Of a stretch of 64,000 nucleotides of DNA, positions 51,887-61,246 are shown one piece after another. A program made the position numbers and the translations under genes. The notes beneath the pieces were generated by a model. The model saw only the letters and a list, made by a program, of their open reading frames with translations, ran no database searches and was not told where the DNA came from. The stretch spans positions 1,868,501-1,932,500 of the forward strand of contig NZ_OY781882.1 of the NCBI RefSeq assembly GCF_963677125.1, in the 5' to 3' direction. How positions within the stretch are numbered: position 1 is the first letter of the stretch; every line of letters starts with the position of its first letter. This stretch comes from an uncultured Desulfobacter sp. Lineage in GTDB: Bacteria; Desulfobacterota; Desulfobacteria; Desulfobacterales; Desulfobacteraceae.

Positions 51887-53920
51887 TCACACGGTATCAA
51901 AACTCTTAAACTGCATGGTAAAGGTGCCGCGACCTTGGGTGGCTGAACGTAGGGCGGTGGAATAACCAAACATCTTTGACAAAGGGACCACAGCTTTGAT
52001 GACCTGGATGTCTGATTTCGGAGTTATGGATTCCACCTTGCCCCCCCTGGCGTTAAGATCTGCAATGGCATCGCCCATATTCGCATCCGGTACAAATACC
52101 TCTACAGCCATGATGGGTTCAAGCAAGGTCATTTTCGCATTTTTCAAGGCCTCTTTTACAGCCATGGCCGCACAGACCCCGAAACTCAATTCTGAAGTTT
52201 TTCCTTCTTCACTGAATCCGTCAGCCAGAACAATCTCAACATCTACGATGGGATATCCTTTGAGAAATCCGCCATCCAGACTTTCCCTAATCCCGGTTTC
52301 AATATTTGGAATATACTGGGGTGCAATCTTTTCTTCCGGTACGAGGGATTTAAAGGTAACCCCTTCACCCCGACTTAAAGGTTTAAGTTCCACCGTGACG
52401 TTAGCATAATGGGATTTTCCCTGGATCTCCCGCTCAAATACAGCCTGACCGGTTGCAGGGGCTGTAATTATTTCCCGGTAAACAACCTGGGGTTTGCCCA
52501 CATTTACATTGGTGTTGAACTCTTTAAGCATCCTTGAAATAATTATTTCAAGATGAAGTTCGCCCATACCAGACAAAATGGTCTGGCCGGTCTCTTCATC
52601 CTTACTCACCTTAAGGGTGGGGTCCTCGATCATGAATTTTTCCATTACATCATCAAGCTTTTCCTGGTCAGCATGGGTCTTGGGCTCAATGGCAATGGAA
52701 ATCACCGGCTGTGCATATTCCATCTTTTCCAGCAGAACCGGATGTTCCGGATTGCAAAGGGTATCGCCGGTCACCGAACTTTTAAGCCCCACAATGCCGA
52801 CGATATCACCGGCCGAGGCTTCATCCAGGCGCTCACGTTTGTTGGCGTGCATCCGTAAAATTCTGGATAATTTTTCTTTGCGTTTCAGGGCCGGGTTAAA
52901 CACATCCCCCCCCGAAGCAATTTTTCCCGAATAAATCCGGGCAAAGGAGAGTTTACGGCCTTCGATCATGGAGACTTTAAAAATCAATGCCGCCAGCGGA
53001 CCATTTTTCTCCGGCTTGAATTCAAGGATCTCCTCGGTTTCAGGATGCTCGCCTTTCACCGGCGGGACGTCCTTGGGACTTGGCAGGTAATAATCAATGG
53101 CATCCAGAAGCGGCTGCACCCCTTTGTTTCTCAGGGCGGATCCGCAAAGCACAGGCACCATATCCCGACGGATGGTCGCCGCCCGGATGGCAGCCCGAAG
53201 CTCATCCACAGAGATCTCTTCTTCACCCAGATACTTTTCCATGATGTCATCATCAAGTTCGGACACCGCTTCAAGCAGTTTATCCCGATATTCTTCGGCC
53301 AACTCCAAAAATTCATCTTCAATGGGGCCGGCTGTGTATTCGGCACCTAAGGTTTCATCATTCCAGGCAATCTGCTCCATATTCAAAAGATCAATAACGC
53401 CCTGGAAACGGTCCTCGGCCCCAATGGGGATCTGTATCATTACCGGATTGGCAGACAATTTTTCTTTGATGGAATCACAAGCGGCAAAAAAATCAGCACC
53501 GGTACGGTCCATTTTATTAATAAAGGCCATTCTAGGAACATTATACCGATCGGCCTGACGCCAAACCGTTTCGGACTGGGGCTCTACCCCACCCACGGCG
53601 CAAAACACACCAATCGCCCCGTCCAAAACCCGCAACGCTCGTTCCACCTCCACGGTGAAATCCACATGGCCCGGGGTGTCGATGATTTGAATATTGGCCT
53701 GTTTCCACTGGCAGTAGGTTACGGCCGAAGTAATGGTAATCCCCCGGTCCTGTTCATCCTGCATCCAGTCCATGGTGGCTTCGCCGTCATGAACTTCGCC
53801 TATCTTATGGGATCTTCCCGTGTAATAGAGAATGCGCTCTGTCACCGTGGTCTTGCCCGCATCAATGTGGGCCATGATCCCGATGTTCCTGATTTTTGAT
53901 ATATTTTTTGGCTTACTCAT
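51887..53920 (-). CDS. fusA: Elongation factor G (second-type EF-G)
   Basis: A translational GTPase of 677 residues: G1 AHIDAGKTT, G3 DTPGHVDFTVE, G4 NKMDR, with domains II-V following (GEGVTFKSLVPEEKI, GGFLKGYPIVDVEI). It stands alone and not next to rpsL, rpsG or tuf, which suggests a second or EF-G2-like copy; whether it performs translocation or ribosome recycling is unknown. The frame is open to 54082, but homologues start at MSKPKNISKIRNIG, so I use the ATG at 53920. Confidence 0.93.
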   Translation of the reverse strand: MSKPKNISKIRNIGIMAHIDAGKTTVTERILYYTGRSHKIGEVHDGEATMDWMQDEQDRGITITSAVTYCQWKQANIQIIDTPGHVDFTVEVERALRVLDGAIGVFCAVGGVEPQSETVWRQADRYNVPRMAFINKMDRTGADFFAACDSIKEKLSANPVMIQIPIGAEDRFQGVIDLLNMEQIAWNDETLGAEYTAGPIEDEFLELAEEYRDKLLEAVSELDDDIMEKYLGEEEISVDELRAAIRAATIRRDMVPVLCGSALRNKGVQPLLDAIDYYLPSPKDVPPVKGEHPETEEILEFKPEKNGPLAALIFKVSMIEGRKLSFARIYSGKIASGGDVFNPALKRKEKLSRILRMHANKRERLDEASAGDIVGIVGLKSSVTGDTLCNPEHPVLLEKMEYAQPVISIAIEPKTHADQEKLDDVMEKFMIEDPTLKVSKDEETGQTILSGMGELHLEIIISRMLKEFNTNVNVGKPQVVYREIITAPATGQAVFEREIQGKSHYANVTVELKPLSRGEGVTFKSLVPEEKIAPQYIPNIETGIRESLDGGFLKGYPIVDVEIVLADGFSEEGKTSELSFGVCAAMAVKEALKNAKMTLLEPIMAVEVFVPDANMGDAIADLNARGGKVESITPKSDIQVIKAVVPLSKMFGYSTALRSATQGRGTFTMQFKSFDTV

Positions 53921-54130
53921 AGGTATCGAATCTCTATTATTAGTCAGCTTAATATTTAGCATAGTGTTGATACAGTATTGCCCATAAGGTGTCAAGAAAA
54001 TAGCTTGCAAAAAACAGCCTGGTTTTATAGAATTACTATTCTTGGTGCAGATCATAAATTTCAGTTCTGCATTACGCAGCAACCAAGTCCATTGGAGGCG
54101 TCCAGATTATTTTGTGGTTCATTTAATATT

Positions 54131-54502
54131 ATGATTCCCGGATTTGAAGCCATAGTTGAAGAGCGTATCAAAGCCGCCCAGAAACAGGGCCGGTTTGACA
54201 ACCTTGAAGGCAAGGGCAAGCCTTTATCCTTTGAGGATAGCCATGTGCCCAATGAACTTCGCATGGCCCATAAAATTTTAAAAAATTCAGGCTTTTTGCC
54301 CCCTGAGGTTGAAATCAGAAAACAGATGACCCATGTACGTGAACTTATGGACCACACCGGACATGCCTCTGAGGATCAGGCAAAGCTGCACAAAAAACTA
54401 AACTACCTGATGGCCAAACTTGATGCGGTCCGTTCAACCGGACCTGGTAACACTTTGGCCCGGGACCAGTACAGAACTTCACTATTGAGAAAAGTCAAAT
54501 GA
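54131..54502 (+). CDS. DUF1992 (DnaJ-related) protein
   Basis: A 123-residue soluble protein of the DUF1992 family: EERIKAAQKQGRFDNLEGKGKPL near the start, then a helical region VPNELRMAHKILKNSGFLPPEVEIRK. Members sit at the C terminus of some J-domain proteins or stand alone; their function is unsettled. I chose the ATG at 54131; the open frame extends upstream to 53978 without family similarity. It overlaps the next gene by 4 bases. Confidence 0.88.
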   Translation: MIPGFEAIVEERIKAAQKQGRFDNLEGKGKPLSFEDSHVPNELRMAHKILKNSGFLPPEVEIRKQMTHVRELMDHTGHASEDQAKLHKKLNYLMAKLDAVRSTGPGNTLARDQYRTSLLRKVK

Positions 54503-54990
54503 GTATACGCAAAAAAGACAAAGACGGAGTATTCAAAAACATTTTTGTTGCCTATTTTATACTACTGCTTCACGTATTTCTTCTGGCCGGCATCGGCCTC
54601 ACCGCACTGCTGTTCAGGGGCATTTATCACTACCTTCCATGGATCATGGGCGGCATTGCCATCCTGGTACTTTCCATTGTTTGGTTCATCTATGCCAGAA
54701 TGAGAGCGACCTCTTCCTCCCTAAGCCAGATACTGGGCACCCCGGAATTTCAGGATCGGGCTGTTGAAATAAGACTGCTTGGCGGTCTTGCATCCTTTGA
54801 AATAAAAGCCAAAGAGCCGGCTCTGCTGCCCAACCACACCGGCGTCCCCCCCTATTCTGACGCACAGCTCATCGAAAGTGCAAGTGACCAAGCCGAACGC
54901 AGATTGCTGGAACTTAACGGGCTTTATGAAAAGGATCTGATCTCCAAAGAAGAGTTTGAAAAAGTGCGTCAGAGGATCATCCAGGGCTGA
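54499..54990 (+). CDS. Two-helix membrane protein with SHOCT-like C terminus
   Basis: A 163-residue protein with two membrane helices (about 13-40 and 46-66), a cytoplasmic beta-like middle and a terminal segment RRLLELNGLYEKDLISKEEFEKVRQRII that matches the SHOCT pattern, a short helical motif often found at protein ends for oligomerisation. It is co-translated with the DUF1992 gene. No specific function is known to me. Confidence 0.75.
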   Translation: MSIRKKDKDGVFKNIFVAYFILLLHVFLLAGIGLTALLFRGIYHYLPWIMGGIAILVLSIVWFIYARMRATSSSLSQILGTPEFQDRAVEIRLLGGLASFEIKAKEPALLPNHTGVPPYSDAQLIESASDQAERRLLELNGLYEKDLISKEEFEKVRQRIIQG

Positions 54991-55045
54991 TCACACTTAG
55001 CTGAATATCCATTGCTGAACGTCCACAAGACCAAAGGGGAGATCT

Positions 55046-56005
55046 ATGAAAAAAATCAGGCTGGCCCTGTTATCGGGCGGGGTGTCCACAGAGCGGGACG
55101 TGTCTCTAAACAGCGGGAATCAGGTATTTGAGGCACTTGATAAAACAAAATATGACATCAAACGATATGACCCTAAATTTGATCTGGCAAAACTTGTCAC
55201 AGATGCACCGGATATTGATGCGGCCCTGATTATTCTCCATGGGCCCTTTGGGGAAGATGGTACGGTTCAGGGGCTTTTAGATCTGTTAAACATCCCATAT
55301 CAGGGCGCAGGTGTTTTGGGATCTGCCGTCGCCATGAACAAACTGATCGCCAAAAGACTTTACCGCCAGGCAGGCATTCCGACGCCTGACTATTTATCCA
55401 TTTGTACCCATGCACCGGATCCTGATCCTGAAAAGTTAAAGGCGCTTGGCCCTCCCATTGTGGTCAAACCGGTCTGCGCCGGTTCTTCGGTGGGTATGAG
55501 CATCGTATCTGATTACAAAGACCTGTCACAAGCCATTGAAAAAGGGTTTCAAAACGATGATACGTTGATCCTCGAACAATATATCAAGGGCACGGAACTG
55601 ACCTGCGGTGTATTAGGTAACCAAGACCTTGAGGCCCTGCCTGTTATTGAAATAGTTCCAGGCGACGGCCATGAATTTTTTGATTACCAGGCCAAATACG
55701 TGGCTGGTGAAACCAATGAAATCTGTCCGGCCCGCATTGATGAACAGACCACACGGCAGGTACAAAAATTAGCTATTGAAGCTCACAACGCCCTGTTTCT
55801 CAAAGGTTATTCCAGAACAGACATGCTGCTTTTGGACGGCAAACTGCAAGTTTTGGAAACCAACACCATCCCCGGCATGACAGCCACCAGTCTCTATCCC
55901 CAGTCCGCAGCCAAGGCGGGCTATGAATTTGGCGTCCTAATGGACAAACTTATTGAACTTGCCATAGAAGAAAATAAAAGAACGAATTTAAGGAGAGCCC
56001 AATGA
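55046..56005 (+). CDS. ddl: D-alanine--D-alanine ligase
   Basis: Ddl makes the D-Ala-D-Ala dipeptide for peptidoglycan. This 319-residue ATP-grasp enzyme shows LLSGGVSTERDVSLNSG at the start, HGPFGEDGTVQGLLD, VVKPVCAGSSVGMS and the metal site LLDGKLQVLETNTIPGMTATS. It overlaps the next gene by 4 bases and is not in a mur/fts cluster. A GGGGAG ribosome-binding site precedes the ATG. Confidence 0.94.
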   Translation: MKKIRLALLSGGVSTERDVSLNSGNQVFEALDKTKYDIKRYDPKFDLAKLVTDAPDIDAALIILHGPFGEDGTVQGLLDLLNIPYQGAGVLGSAVAMNKLIAKRLYRQAGIPTPDYLSICTHAPDPDPEKLKALGPPIVVKPVCAGSSVGMSIVSDYKDLSQAIEKGFQNDDTLILEQYIKGTELTCGVLGNQDLEALPVIEIVPGDGHEFFDYQAKYVAGETNEICPARIDEQTTRQVQKLAIEAHNALFLKGYSRTDMLLLDGKLQVLETNTIPGMTATSLYPQSAAKAGYEFGVLMDKLIELAIEENKRTNLRRAQ

Positions 56006-57765
56006 AAATCCTTGTAGTCGGCAGCGGCGGCCGGGAACACACCCTGGTTTGGAAAATTGCCGAAAGCCCTCTAGTTGATAAAATATACTGTGCCCCGGGA
56101 AATGCAGGTACTGCAACCCTGGCTGAAAATGTCAATATCGGTGCTGAAGATATTGATGCCCTGGCAACTTTTGCCCAAGAAAACCAAATAGATTTAACTG
56201 TTGTGGGGCCTGAAGGACCTTTGGTGGCAGGCATTGCAGATGTTTTTGAAAAAAAAGGGCTGGCCGTATTCGGTCCGTCCGGTGCCGCAGCACAGCTTGA
56301 AGGATCCAAGGTTTTTTCAAAAAACCATATGCTCAAGTACGGCATTCCCTGCGCCGCAGGCAAAGCCTTTACCGATCCTGGTCGGGCCAAGCTTTATGCA
56401 AAAGCCCTGGGTGCACCCTGCGTGGTTAAGGCGGACGGACTGGCCGCCGGAAAGGGGGTCATTGTCTGCACAACCCTTGAAGAGGCAAACACCGCCATTG
56501 ACGACATGCTGGAAGGCAACAAATTCGGCGATGCCGGCGCCGTGGTCGTTGTGGAAGAGTGTCTTAAAGGCGAAGAAGCCTCCTTCATTGTATTTACCGA
56601 CGGCAACACCGTGCTTGCCCTGCCCGAATCTCAGGATCACAAACGGATATTTGATGATGACAAAGGCCCCAATACCGGCGGCATGGGCGCATATTCGCCT
56701 GCGCCTGTTTTGGATCATCTGCTGCGCACAAAAGCCATGGAAGAGGTGATGATCCCGGCGGTCAAAGGCATGGCCAAGGAAGGCACGCCCTTCAAAGGGG
56801 TACTCTACGCCGGATTAATGGTGGACAAGGACAATATCAAGGTACTGGAATTCAACACCCGCCTTGGGGACCCTGAAACTCAGCCCATTCTCATGCGGCT
56901 GCAAAACGATATCGTTCCCTTGATGGAAGCCTGCTGCAACGGAACCCTGCACAACCATAAAATCAAAATTGATCCCCGGGCTGCCATGTGTGTGGTCATT
57001 GCTGCCGGCGGATATCCGGGATCTTATGAAAAGGGCCATGAAATAACAGGGCTGGATCAGGCCAATGAAGTTAAGGATACCGTGGTGTTTCATGCCGGTA
57101 CAGCCATGGACAACGGCAAAATTGTCACATCCGGCGGCCGGGTGCTTGGGGTGACATCCCTGGGGAATACGGTTGAAGACGCCATCAATACGGCCTATGA
57201 AGCCTGTGCAAAAATTGATTTCAAAGATTGCTTTAAAAGAAAAGATATTGGCGCCAAGGCATTGAAACGCATGGCTATCCCGCCCCAGGTGGGTGTAATC
57301 ATGGGTTCCGACTCGGATTTTCCGGTGATGCAAAAAGCGCTTATCATGCTAAAAAAATTCGACATCCCCTACTATGTCACAGTGGCGTCCGCCCACAGAA
57401 CCCCTGAAAAGGCGGTGCAGCTGGCAACCCAGGCCCGGGAACAGGGGGTCAAGGTGCTCATTTGCGGTGCAGGACATGCGGCACATCTGGCCGGTGTTAT
57501 TGCTGCCCACACTACCCTGCCCGTTCTTGGGGTACCCATTGACTCCAGTGCCCTTCAAGGCATGGATGCGCTCCTGGCAACGGTGCAGATGCCCCCCGGC
57601 ATACCGGTTTCCACGATGGCGATCGGCAAATCCGGTGCCCAGAATGCCGGCATCACAGCTGCCCAGATCATTGGTGTGTCTGACCCATCAGTAGCAGAAA
57701 AACTGGCTGCATTTAAAAAGGAAATGGCAAGCAAGGTGGAACAAAAAGCCGCATCTTTTGCCTGA
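56002..57765 (+). CDS. purD: PurD-PurE fusion: GAR synthetase joined to N5-CAIR mutase
   Basis: Residues 1-425 are phosphoribosylamine-glycine ligase (VGSGGREHTLVWK, GPEGPLVAGIAD, VVKADGLAAGKGV, FNTRLGDPETQ). Residues about 431-587 are class I PurE (GVIMGSDSDFPVMQKA, SAHRTPEKA, CGAGHAAHLAGVIAAHTTLPVLGVP). The first makes GAR, the second shifts CO2 on N5-carboxyaminoimidazole ribonucleotide; the two steps are not consecutive in purine synthesis. The fusion is a single open frame, so it is not a frameshift product. Its start overlaps ddl. Confidence 0.94.
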   Translation: MKILVVGSGGREHTLVWKIAESPLVDKIYCAPGNAGTATLAENVNIGAEDIDALATFAQENQIDLTVVGPEGPLVAGIADVFEKKGLAVFGPSGAAAQLEGSKVFSKNHMLKYGIPCAAGKAFTDPGRAKLYAKALGAPCVVKADGLAAGKGVIVCTTLEEANTAIDDMLEGNKFGDAGAVVVVEECLKGEEASFIVFTDGNTVLALPESQDHKRIFDDDKGPNTGGMGAYSPAPVLDHLLRTKAMEEVMIPAVKGMAKEGTPFKGVLYAGLMVDKDNIKVLEFNTRLGDPETQPILMRLQNDIVPLMEACCNGTLHNHKIKIDPRAAMCVVIAAGGYPGSYEKGHEITGLDQANEVKDTVVFHAGTAMDNGKIVTSGGRVLGVTSLGNTVEDAINTAYEACAKIDFKDCFKRKDIGAKALKRMAIPPQVGVIMGSDSDFPVMQKALIMLKKFDIPYYVTVASAHRTPEKAVQLATQAREQGVKVLICGAGHAAHLAGVIAAHTTLPVLGVPIDSSALQGMDALLATVQMPPGIPVSTMAIGKSGAQNAGITAAQIIGVSDPSVAEKLAAFKKEMASKVEQKAASFA

Positions 57766-57798
57766 TGCTGGTTTCGCCCAATTTCAGACGTTAAAAAA

Positions 57799-58464
57799 AT
57801 GTCCCAAAACAAAACCATCTGGGTGGACAAATTCCACCTGGATTCCGACATTATCAATCAGGTCGCCGGTATTCTCAATACCGGCGGCCTGGTGATTTTT
57901 CCTGCGACCTTCCTCTACGGAGTGGCGGCCAATGCCCTGTCCACCGATGCCGTGGAAAAGGTATTCCAACTCAAACAACGACCTCGCAACAACCCGATTC
58001 TGGTACTGATAAAAAACACAGACCAGCTTGGCGGCCTCGTCAAAAATATCCCGGATAATGCCCAAAGACTCATGGACAATTTTTGGCCAGGCGGCCTGAC
58101 CCTGGTATTTAATGCGGCAAACACCGTCTGCCGCAAACTTACCGCAGGAAGCAGTAAAATCGGCATTCGTCTGCCTGGACATCCGGTAGCCAGTGCTTTG
58201 GTGAACAGCGTTGATTTTCCTGTCACCGGCACCAGCGCCAATCTGTCCGGCCGGCCCGGGTGCACCCAAACAGATATGCTGAGCCCTGAAATTGTAGAAA
58301 AAACAGACCTGATTCTGAATGCAGGCCCGGTTCAAGGCGGTGCCGGTTCAACGGTTGTTGATGTAACCTGCACACCGCCCAAAATCCTGCGCGAAGGCGC
58401 AGTCCCTGCCACAGACATTTACGCCTGCCTCAAAAATCGGTCGCTACCGATTTTGCCCTCTTAA
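57799..58464 (+). CDS. YrdC/Sua5 family threonylcarbamoyl-AMP synthase
   Basis: This 221-residue enzyme makes threonylcarbamoyl-AMP for the t6A modification of tRNAs reading ANN codons. YrdC-domain marks are GGLVIFPATFLYGVAANA, VFQLKQRPRNNPILVLIKN and TGTSANLSGRPGCT; in the family the first often reads PTxTxYGL, so the threonine positions are altered (PATFLYGV). The short form lacks the Sua5 C-terminal domain. It lies 33 bases after purDE and may be co-transcribed. Confidence 0.9.
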   Translation: MSQNKTIWVDKFHLDSDIINQVAGILNTGGLVIFPATFLYGVAANALSTDAVEKVFQLKQRPRNNPILVLIKNTDQLGGLVKNIPDNAQRLMDNFWPGGLTLVFNAANTVCRKLTAGSSKIGIRLPGHPVASALVNSVDFPVTGTSANLSGRPGCTQTDMLSPEIVEKTDLILNAGPVQGGAGSTVVDVTCTPPKILREGAVPATDIYACLKNRSLPILPS

Positions 58465-58818
58465 AAATCCAAAACCCGCGCCAAAAAGTCCATTCGCAAG
58501 ATGGCCAAAATGGGAAATGTGATCGTCATTGAGCAACTGGGTTAATTCAGATCCAATCTGAAATCACAGCCACTATAATAAAAGCCAGAGGAATTTCACC
58601 GTTCCGGAAATTTGAAAAGGAGCTGAGCAGAATCATCATATGAATTGTATCTGATTTTCATATTCACCCCAAAAAAATGCAGAGCAATCATGTGACTTCT
58701 TTTATATCCGGCCCGATTAAACAGGTCAAGATTGCACAGGATTGGCTATGGAAATTGAGGACACTTGCGAATCACGATCTTGTGGGATATATTGGAAAAA
58801 TACAAAAAAAGAGGACTT
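58465..58818. other. Intergenic region without recognised gene
   Basis: Short open stretches occur (58465-58545 in frame with the previous gene, and 58677-58818 before the next), but none looks like a known protein. I see no clear promoter or terminator. Confidence 0.4.
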
Positions 58819-59280
58819 ATGAGGTTCTTAGAAAAAAAATATGCAGTGGCCATTGTTATCATTCTACTTTTAACAAGGTGCACATCAACCCGGTACAGAT
58901 ATATTCCACCGCCCACGGAAGCGGGATTAAACTGTGTGGCCCAATGCCAGCAGTATAAAAATGTCTGTATGAATAACGAACAGATTCATGCCATGGCTGC
59001 ATACCGGGAATGCGAAGCCATTTCTGCCGTAGAATATGACAGATGCCTGCGGGATGCAGACATGGATTTTCACGCATGCAACAAAAAAGCGAAGCGAGAT
59101 TATAAACACTGCCTTAAGCACAATAAGGACCACAGCAAATGCCGGGAAAAAAAGTGTCGTAAAACCCATTGTTATAAAAGCAGATGCTATGAAACAGGCA
59201 ACTACAGCATGTGCAAAAACAATTTTCGTGAATGTTATCAACAGTGCGGCGGGATTATTGAAATCATAGAGACAAAATAG
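58819..59280 (+). CDS. Cysteine-rich exported (lipo)protein
   Basis: A 153-residue protein with a short signal (about 1-20) ending LLLTRC; Arg before C21 makes the lipobox weak. The mature part has 14 more cysteines, spaced irregularly (NCVAQC, KCREKKCRKTHCYKSRC, ECYQQC), plus many Lys, Arg and His. Seven disulfides or a metal site are possible in the periplasm. I do not recognise the family. The ATG at 58819 follows an AGAGGA site; the frame is open upstream but lacks a better start. An R1 copy follows. Confidence 0.75.
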   Translation: MRFLEKKYAVAIVIILLLTRCTSTRYRYIPPPTEAGLNCVAQCQQYKNVCMNNEQIHAMAAYRECEAISAVEYDRCLRDADMDFHACNKKAKRDYKHCLKHNKDHSKCREKKCRKTHCYKSRCYETGNYSMCKNNFRECYQQCGGIIEIIETK

Positions 59281-59286
59281 GCATCT

Positions 59287-59358
59287 AACGGCCATGGGCC
59301 GATATAGTCTACCCCCCTCAGGCTCTACCCACAACAAAATATGAAAGTGTTAATATAA
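59287..59358 (+). repeat. R1 repeat behind the cysteine-rich gene, 3' half truncated
   Basis: AACGGCCATGGGCCG begins 7 bases after the stop; the 5' half ends CTACCCACAACAAAA. The second hairpin is reduced to ATGAAAGTG and TATAAAA. Confidence 0.8.
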
Positions 59359-59448
59359 AAACGAAATAGAATTGTTAAACAGGGGCGGGCGTGTGTTATG
59401 ATTGTCCATCGTATCTAATACTGTCAGCCAAACTAAAGGAAATCACCG

Positions 59449-60747
59449 TTGAACAAAAAAAACGACCTTAGGGAAATTTCCGAACGTACAGACATTAAAA
59501 AAGAGCTGCAGAACAGTGAAAACAGATACCGCAGCCTTTGCAACGCATCCTTCGAGGGCCTTGTGATTAGTGACAACGGCGTGATTCTCGAGGCCAATAC
59601 GGTTCTCTCTCAGCTTTCAGGATATCCCGTATCGGAACTTATCGGTATGGCAGTGGTTGACCTTTTTGCGCGAGAGGTACGGGATGATGTCAAAGCCAAG
59701 ATTCAGACGGGCTATGAAAAAATATATGAAAGTGTGGGCTTGACAAAAGCCGGCGCAACCTTTCCCGTTGAAGTACAAGCAAGGGAGTTTCTTCACGAAA
59801 ATAGACGGGTCAGATGTGCCGCCATTCGAGATCTCTCAGAACGGTATAAAGTGATGGATGAACTGCGAGAAAGCGAAACCAAATTCCGTGCCGTTGTAAC
59901 GGGAGCCCATGATGCCATCATTATGATAGACGGCCACGCAAAAATAATATTCTGGAACAAAGCGGCTGAGAGGATTTTCCAATATTCAGAAAAAGAGATG
60001 ATGGGGAAAAATCCCCATGAAATAATAACGCCCCCAGTGTCTTTTAAAAAATTTAAAGAAGTGTATCCCTCTTTCCAGCAAACAGGGAAAGGTGCCGCAA
60101 TCGGCAGGTCTATAGAACTGACGGCCCTAAAAAAAACAGGAGAAGAATTCCCGATTGAGCTCTCCCTGTCAGCCATCCCAATAAAGGGGAAATGGTGTGC
60201 CATCGCAGTTATCAGGGACATTACCGAACGAAAAAAAATGGAGGCCGAACTGAAGCGGTTGGCCACCACAGACGTATTAACCGGTGTGGATAACCGGCGC
60301 AGCTTTATGGAAAAAGCAGAACATGAAATAAGGCGAGCTCAGCGCTATGGAACTTCGTTTGCCATGATTATCATGGATATCGATTTTTTCAAGTCTATCA
60401 ATGATAAGTACGGCCACCAGGCAGGAGATGTTGTTTTACAAAAAATGGCTCAGGCAGTTAAATCCGCTTTAAGGCAGAGTGATGTCTTCGGCCGTATCGG
60501 CGGGGAGGAATTTTCAATCATTCTGATGGAGACCGAGCGAAAAACGGCTCTACTGACGGCGGAACGGATACGATCCTTAACAGAAAGACTAAGTATTAAC
60601 ACAGGCAAAGAACGTATTCATATCACTGTCAGCATAGGGTTAACATTTTTCAAAAAAGGTGATGATCTCTCAACACTTAGTAAACGTTCGGACGAAGCGC
60701 TCTACTCAGCGAAAAGAAACGGCCGGAATCGTGTAGTTACGCTTTAG
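59449..60747 (+). CDS. PAS-PAS-GGDEF diguanylate cyclase
   Basis: A 432-residue soluble sensor. Two PAS/PAC domains (about 20-140 and 145-265) precede a GGDEF domain with the active-site motif GRIGGEEF and, 5 residues before it, RQSD, matching the inhibitory I-site for cyclic-di-GMP feedback. It should make cyclic-di-GMP from two GTP. The start is TTG with an AAAGGA site 8 bases before it. It is preceded by an R1 element. Confidence 0.93.
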   Translation: MNKKNDLREISERTDIKKELQNSENRYRSLCNASFEGLVISDNGVILEANTVLSQLSGYPVSELIGMAVVDLFAREVRDDVKAKIQTGYEKIYESVGLTKAGATFPVEVQAREFLHENRRVRCAAIRDLSERYKVMDELRESETKFRAVVTGAHDAIIMIDGHAKIIFWNKAAERIFQYSEKEMMGKNPHEIITPPVSFKKFKEVYPSFQQTGKGAAIGRSIELTALKKTGEEFPIELSLSAIPIKGKWCAIAVIRDITERKKMEAELKRLATTDVLTGVDNRRSFMEKAEHEIRRAQRYGTSFAMIIMDIDFFKSINDKYGHQAGDVVLQKMAQAVKSALRQSDVFGRIGGEEFSIILMETERKTALLTAERIRSLTERLSINTGKERIHITVSIGLTFFKKGDDLSTLSKRSDEALYSAKRNGRNRVVTL

Positions 60748-60760
60748 ACATTATCGGCAA

Positions 60761-60796
60761 AATTCAGGAACCAAGGAGTTCCCCGGATCCTGAATT
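60761..60796. terminator. Inverted repeat between convergent genes
   Basis: AATTCAGGA (60761-60769) is matched exactly by TCCTGAATT (60788-60796), with an inner GGAAC/GTTCC pair. It lies behind the diguanylate cyclase and behind the minus-strand pseudogene. No T run follows on either side. Confidence 0.45.
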
Positions 60797-60824
60797 CATT
60801 GGTGTCATTCATACAGAGGACCCC

Positions 60825-61139
60825 CTAAAAGCACGCTTCCAGAATCTTGAGGATCTCATCCCTATTCAATTTTTTATATCCGCGTCCTGTTATAACCGCA
60901 GATTCGGCGATTTTGGGAAGCATCTCTTTTGTGGCGCCCAGGTCTTTAAGGTTGGTGACGATGCCGCATTCTTTCAAAAAATTCTCCATGGCATTTATAC
61001 CTTCTTCTGCAATAACCTGCTTGGTTTTCCCTTCGGCGGAAACGCCCCAAATCTCAGTGCCAAACCGGACAAATTTATCCAGAGAATTTTTTCCAAAATA
61101 AATTTTTGTCGGATTGTAAAATGAAAAATTCAGTAACAT
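60825..61139 (-). pseudogene. Iron-containing alcohol dehydrogenase with a large internal deletion
   Basis: The frame joins the very start of a BdhA-type alcohol dehydrogenase (MLLNFSFYNPTKIYFGKNSL) straight to its end (FGTEIWGV, then NLKDLGATKEMLPKIAE, GRGYKKLNRDEILKIL). The middle, about 280 residues with the NAD and metal sites, is gone, and reading frame is kept. The product of 104 residues cannot be an active dehydrogenase. The frame could start at 61214, but the family start is 61139. Confidence 0.85.
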
Positions 61140-61246
61140 ATTAAACTCCATGATTTTATGGTTAAAATTGGGTATGATATAATAATAATCGGCAACAGGA
61201 TACCTGTGTAACATTCCAAATATAATTTTGTAACCAGGGATTATCT

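Noticed and set aside
58677..58818. Possible small gene before the cysteine-rich gene
   Set aside because: The frame continues as an out-of-frame shadow of the cysteine-rich gene and resembles nothing known.
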